Shown here: piece by piece, positions 8,392 through 10,707 of the stretch | How the letters are laid out: every line of letters starts with the position of its first letter | Numbering within the stretch: the first letter of the stretch is position 1 | Assembly: GCA_027034965.1 (NCBI GenBank) | Contig: JALVWL010000132.1 | Span: 1-10,707 of the forward strand | DNA: 10,707 nucleotides | From: Candidatus Omnitrophota bacterium | GTDB taxonomy: Bacteria; Omnitrophota; Gorgyraeia; S143-82 | Direction of reading: 5' to 3' | Notes under the pieces: model-generated | What the model was told of the DNA's origin: nothing | The model's database searches: none | Seen by the model: only the letters and a program-made list of their open reading frames with translations | Translations under genes and position numbers: made by a program

Positions 8392-8419
8392 TTGTATTTT
8401 AGAAAAAATATAATATAAT
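8392..8419 (+). promoter_or_regulatory. Promoter of the tRNA-Ser/tRNA-Ala pair
   Basis: TTGTAT (8392-8397), 16 bp and TATAAT (8414-8419) precede the tRNA-Ser gene at 8427. A second TATAAT at 8409-8414 would leave a slightly longer leader. The region is strongly A/T-rich and shared with the divergent prfA promoter. Confidence 0.5.
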
Positions 8420-8426
8420 AACCAGC

Positions 8427-8516
8427 GGAGAGGTGGCGGAGCGGATGAACGCACCGGTCTTGAAAACCGGCAGCCTGTGATGAATGGGCTCGTGGGTTCG
8501 AATCCCACCCTCTCCG
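8427..8516 (+). tRNA. tRNA-Ser (anticodon UGA)
   Basis: This is a 90-nt class II tRNA. The acceptor stem GGAGAGG pairs with CCTCTCC, with discriminator G at 8516. The anticodon stem CCGGT/ACCGG encloses the loop CTTGAAA, with anticodon TGA at 8461-8463. A long variable arm, the mark of serine tRNAs, follows. The T arm is GTGGG-TTCGAAT-CCCAC. CCA is not encoded and must be added by the nucleotidyltransferase. It is followed after 13 nt by tRNA-Ala. Confidence 0.97.
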
Positions 8517-8529
8517 GGTTAAAGACAAT

Positions 8530-8602
8530 GGGCCGGTAGCTCAGTTGGGAGAGCGTTGGTTCGGCATACCAAAGGTCGGGGGTTCGACTCCCCTCCGGTC
8601 CA
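8530..8602 (+). tRNA. tRNA-Ala (anticodon GGC) with C33
   Basis: This is a 73-nt class I tRNA. The acceptor GGGCCGG pairs with CCGGTCC and contains the G3-U70 pair, the main alanine identity element, with A73 at 8602. D stem is GCTC/GAGC. Anticodon stem TTGGT/ACCAA encloses TCGGCAT with anticodon GGC at 8563-8565. The T arm is GGGGG-TTCGACT-CCCCT. CCA is not encoded. The residue before the anticodon (8562) is C instead of the nearly invariant U33 that forms the U-turn. All stems are intact, so the gene does not otherwise look decayed. Confidence 0.95.
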
Positions 8603-8661
8603 TTTTAGACTTTCAACTATGACCTGTTATCTCAAAAACCAATCCCCAAGGACCCAGCTAT

Positions 8662-8730
8662 ATCCCCTCCCAAACTGTCCAGCTCCCTAGTGCCTACGCG
8701 TGGGTTTAGGTGTATTTCTCCTTGATTCCC
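8662..8730. repeat. Short non-coding repeat, copy A
   Basis: This copy contains ATCCCCTCCCA (8662-8672), CTAGTGCCTACGC (8687-8699) and then a TTAGGTGTATTTCTCCTTGA-like tail. The same blocks occur in the same order and orientation at 10185-10232. A 12-bp near-palindrome, CCTACGCGTGGG, lies at 8693-8704. The element sits between the tRNA genes and the 3' end of the ATPase gene. No reading frame is associated with it. The remainder of 8603-8805 shows nothing else that can be supported. Confidence 0.5.
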
Positions 8731-8805
8731 AATCAATTGCGAATTTGGGGTGTTAAAGATTGGAGGCTACAAAAAAAACGTATATTAACCGCAAATGACT
8801 TCTGA

Positions 8806-10107
8806 TTATCTCCTTCTGGGAAAAACTGGAATCCTTAAACACCATTTCCAGGTAGGGATTAATATTATCTCTTTCTCATCAGCCTTAATCACATCTTCAT
8901 CATTGGCCGTAAGAATCAACCCCTTTCCTACCTTTAATTCCTTCATCGCAGATAAAAGGCTCCTCACCTCCCGGTGAAACGTCTTTTCATCCTCAACATC
9001 AAAACAAACCTGAATACACTCCTCAATATTTTTCTTTCCTCTTACAACGAAATCAACCTCTCTCCCATGCCTATCCTTGTAATAATAAACCTCTTTCCCC
9101 CTGCGCTTCAGTTCGCCAAAAACCAGGTTTTCGTATAACCTCCCTATATCCTGCGTAGCAGAAAAACCCACCGCACTCACAAACCCATTGTCAATAACAT
9201 AGCACTTCTTTGTTCTCGTGTGCATCTCCTTTAGTGAATAAGAGCACTTTGGCAACTCAAAAAACATATAGGCAGAGACAAGATAGTCAATATAATTCTT
9301 GACCGTATGAACACTGCCAAGTCCATAGATATTCTTAATCCTGTTATAAGAAAATTCTTTGGCAGGGTTTGAAACCAAAAAATGGGCAATCTCTTTTATT
9401 GTCTTGGCCTCCCTAATCTCATACCTGGCCACAATATCCTTGGTTATAACATCAGAGAAAAGCAGCCTGAGCAGGTCCAATTCCTTATACCTTACCACCT
9501 CAGGGAACCCTCCCATTAAGAGATACTCATCAAACAGTTTTCTTATCTCGCCTTTGACCTCTGTCTTATACAGAACCCTTTCATCGTCCACCTTAACTCC
9601 TCTGTACATAAGAAATTCCCTAAAAGAAAAAGGATAAATCTTGGCCTCAACATACCTGCCCGTCAAAACCGTAGCAAGCTCAGATGAAAGCAGATTTGCA
9701 TTAGAACCCGTAATATATATCTTATAGCCCTGATTATAAAGCCTTGAGATAAACCTCTCCCACCCGGAGAGATTCTGAATCTCATCCAAAAAGATTACCC
9801 TTCTCTTCCCAAAAAGGCTGAAAAAGGCCTCCATAACGCTATTCATATCCTCAAGGGAAAGAGAGGCAAGCCTCTCATCGTCCAGATTAAGGTAATAGAC
9901 GTTGTCTATTCCATAATACCTTTCTATAATCTGTGAAAGGAATACTGATTTGCCTGCCCTTCTATGCCCTGTAACAGTAACTATGTGCTTTAGGCTCACC
10001 AGAGAAGAAATTTCCTTAATCAGCTCTCTTTCAATATATTCGGGCAAAGGCCTTACCAGCTCCCTTTGCTCTACTAATACCTGTTTTAAAACAGATTCTC
10101 TTATCAT
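8806..10107 (-). CDS. AAA ATPase with C-terminal DUF4143 domain
   Basis: A 433-residue protein. Numbered from ATG 10107, the AAA_14 ATPase core has Walker A GHRRAGKS (47-54), Walker B VIFLDEIQ (104-111) and the sensor ITGSN (132-136). A middle segment with FDEYLLMGGFPEV (192-204) leads into a DUF4143 C-terminal domain (about 195-375). It ends with a REVDFVV...IQVC pattern that resembles a PD-(D/E)XK nuclease-like fold, though the expected Lys is Cys here. The family is widespread, often in many copies per genome, and its biological role is unknown; links to defence or mobile DNA are only suggested. ATG at 10125 would add six residues but overlaps an operator-like repeat. ATG 10107 has GGTG five bases upstream and was preferred. 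The gene stands alone with its own promoter. Confidence 0.88.
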   Translation of the reverse strand: MIRESVLKQVLVEQRELVRPLPEYIERELIKEISSLVSLKHIVTVTGHRRAGKSVFLSQIIERYYGIDNVYYLNLDDERLASLSLEDMNSVMEAFFSLFGKRRVIFLDEIQNLSGWERFISRLYNQGYKIYITGSNANLLSSELATVLTGRYVEAKIYPFSFREFLMYRGVKVDDERVLYKTEVKGEIRKLFDEYLLMGGFPEVVRYKELDLLRLLFSDVITKDIVARYEIREAKTIKEIAHFLVSNPAKEFSYNRIKNIYGLGSVHTVKNYIDYLVSAYMFFELPKCSYSLKEMHTRTKKCYVIDNGFVSAVGFSATQDIGRLYENLVFGELKRRGKEVYYYKDRHGREVDFVVRGKKNIEECIQVCFDVEDEKTFHREVRSLLSAMKELKVGKGLILTANDEDVIKADEKEIILIPTWKWCLRIPVFPRRR

Positions 10108-10116
10108 TTTAGCACC

Positions 10117-10162
10117 ATACTGCAAATAATTTCGTGATTATCTGCAGTATACTGCAAATAAT
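10117..10162. repeat. Three half-sites forming a palindromic operator at the ATPase promoter
   Basis: The 14-mer ATACTGCAAATAAT occurs exactly at 10117-10130 and at 10149-10162. An inverted copy with one mismatch (ATTATCTGCAGTAT) lies at 10137-10150. The last two overlap to make a palindrome of 26 bp at 10137-10162 with a TGCAGTATACTGCA core. The palindrome covers the -10 box, and the third copy lies 9 bp from the ATPase start codon. This is the arrangement of an autoregulatory operator. Confidence 0.75.
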
Positions 10163-10174
10163 CCCAAAAATCAA
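10146..10174 (-). promoter_or_regulatory. ATPase gene promoter
   Basis: On the minus strand TTGATT (10169-10174), an exact 17-bp spacer and TATACT (10146-10151) give a good sigma-70 promoter. The -10 box is the centre of the palindrome, so anything bound there would block the polymerase. Transcription would begin near 10139, with a leader of about 32 nt. Confidence 0.6.
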
Positions 10175-10184
10175 GAAAAAAGCC

Positions 10185-10232
10185 ATCCCCTCCCACATAG
10201 TGCCTATGCTTAGACACACTATTCTTGACGGT
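10185..10232. repeat. Short non-coding repeat, copy B
   Basis: This copy contains ATCCCCTCCCA (10185-10195) and TAGTGCCTATGC (10198-10209), then a TTAGACACACTATTCTTGA tail, in the same order as copy A. ATAGTG (10197-10202) and CACTAT (10217-10222) form a 6-bp inverted repeat. It lies upstream of the ATPase promoter, so the two copies bracket that gene. The rest of 10175-10339 has no supported gene. Confidence 0.5.
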
Positions 10233-10339
10233 CCCTGGGATAGGCCTTTTTGTTGTGTTTTGGTGGGGCATCCGGGCTTAAGGTAAAAAATTGTATTTTC
10301 TATGATGTGGTAGTAGTTATAAGTGGAGACTCTTTTTAT

Positions 10340-10681
10340 TTACGTTTCCTTCTCCAATATATCTCGGAGTTGTTCCAACAGAAAGGGAATCCTATTATGC
10401 ACAATGTCCCATAAAGTAGGATCGTCTAATGCAAAATAGACGTGGGCTAAAATATCCCTAAGGCCAGATATAGACCTCCAAGGAACTTTTGTGTATCTAT
10501 GTGTTATGTCAGCAGGAATTTTCTTAGCAGCCTCTCCTATAATCTCGAGATTGCGCAGAACTGCATCGTACACCATATTATTAGCAACAAATTGTTCAAA
10601 CTCCATTTCTTCTGTGTAAGAAAGAATGTTTTCGCAGGCCTGTATCATATCAAGTAGAAACAGGTCTCAGCTACGAGACAT
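10340..10681 (-). pseudogene. HepT-like HEPN ribonuclease toxin, interrupted by in-frame TGA
   Basis: The frame from ATG 10681 would encode 113 residues of the HepT (DUF86, COG2361) family of HEPN ribonuclease toxins. Codon 5 is TGA (10667-10669), and the sequence reads MSRS-stop-DLFLLDM. The remaining frame, from an internal ATG at 10648, gives 102 residues with no gap. The toxin features are intact: AVLRNLEIIGEAAKKIP, and RDILAHVY, which fits the RX4HXY active site. Many relatives begin MSR followed by an aromatic or basic residue, so TGA may have arisen from TGG (Trp). A perfect AAAGGAGG site stands six bases before ATG 10681 and none before 10648, so full translation would end after four residues. 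It overlaps the end of the antitoxin gene by 11 nt. A sequencing error, a dead toxin or a truncated product are all possible. Confidence 0.75.
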
Positions 10682-10707
10682 AGATAGCCTCCTTTAGCAC
10701 CCTTTCT
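10671..10707 (-). CDS. C-terminal end of MntA-type nucleotidyltransferase antitoxin (partial)
   Basis: Only the last 11 codons before a TAG at 10671-10673 are in the window: ERVLKEAIYVS. This matches the usual ending of small MntA/COG1669 nucleotidyltransferases (RERVLREAVYV-like, from memory), which as antitoxins AMPylate HepT. The gene would begin beyond the right edge. Its end overlaps the HepT start, as in known MntA-HepT operons. With so few residues, the call rests largely on this context. Confidence 0.6.
   Translation of the reverse strand, partial: ERVLKEAIYVS
10688..10695 (-). promoter_or_regulatory. Shine-Dalgarno site of the HepT gene
   Basis: AAAGGAGG six bases upstream of ATG 10681 is a near-ideal ribosome binding site. 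It lies inside the last codons of the nucleotidyltransferase. It shows that the original HepT start was 10681 and not the internal ATG at 10648. Confidence 0.7.

Noticed and set aside
8771..8778. Run of eight A (T on the minus strand) downstream of the ATPase gene as a terminator
   Set aside because: No G/C-rich stem precedes the T-run on the minus strand, so an intrinsic terminator cannot be supported.
10117..10162. CRISPR-like array from three copies of a 14-mer
   Set aside because: One copy is inverted and two overlap as a palindrome at a promoter; spacing and length do not fit repeat-spacer units.
10230..10265. Possible hairpin GGTC...GGCC followed by a T-rich tract
   Set aside because: The stem is only four pairs including a G-U, and no plus-strand gene ends nearby.
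10667..10669. UGA read as tryptophan throughout this genome
   Set aside because: prfA ends with TGA at its normal length directly before prmC, and TGG is used for Trp in several genes, so the standard code fits.

Overview
The window is bacterial DNA of moderate G+C content. It combines a tightly packed housekeeping block with an accessory flank. The best guess at origin is an uncultivated lineage of the PVC/Omnitrophota type. The main reason is the left-hand gene, a very large protein with an N-terminal hydrophobic segment that joins a HAD phosphatase to a CofD/YvcK domain, and whose N-terminal module recalls the giant proteins of Omnitrophota. Both tRNA genes lack an encoded CCA. This placement is an inference, not a demonstrated fact.

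Layout, left to right. (1) Positions 1-3736, minus strand: a partial giant gene of at least 1245 codons, open to the left edge, carrying complete HAD and CofD/YvcK signature motifs. (2) 3737-3879: a divergent control region with a strong plus-strand promoter, candidate minus-strand promoters and a 17-bp palindrome. (3) 3880-5788, plus strand: a nitronate monooxygenase/enoyl-reductase-like flavoprotein, overlapping by 8 nt a membrane-anchored alpha/beta hydrolase. (4) 5797-8340, minus strand: the operon prfA-prmC-rnc, with a termination factor, the methylase that modifies it, and RNase III, read from an extended -10 promoter. It converges on the hydrolase with only 8 nt between the stops. (5) 8427-8602, plus strand: tRNA-Ser(UGA) and tRNA-Ala(GGC). 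The alanine tRNA has C33 in place of the nearly universal U33.

(6) 8603-10707 is accessory. An AAA ATPase with a C-terminal DUF4143 domain (8806-10107, minus) has a promoter whose -10 box lies at the centre of a 26-bp palindrome, followed by a third copy of the same half-site next to its start codon. The gene is bracketed by two related short non-coding segments in the same orientation, which suggests a mobile or repeated element. At the right edge is a MntA-HepT type toxin-antitoxin pair. Only the last codons of the nucleotidyltransferase are present, and the HepT gene overlaps its end. The HepT reading frame is broken by TGA at codon 5, just after a perfect Shine-Dalgarno site.

How the genes work together: prfA and prmC form a functional couple (release factor and its GGQ methylase). 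The flavoenzyme and hydrolase are translationally overlapped and probably co-expressed. The ATPase and the toxin-antitoxin pair look like independent accessory cassettes inserted beside the tRNA genes.
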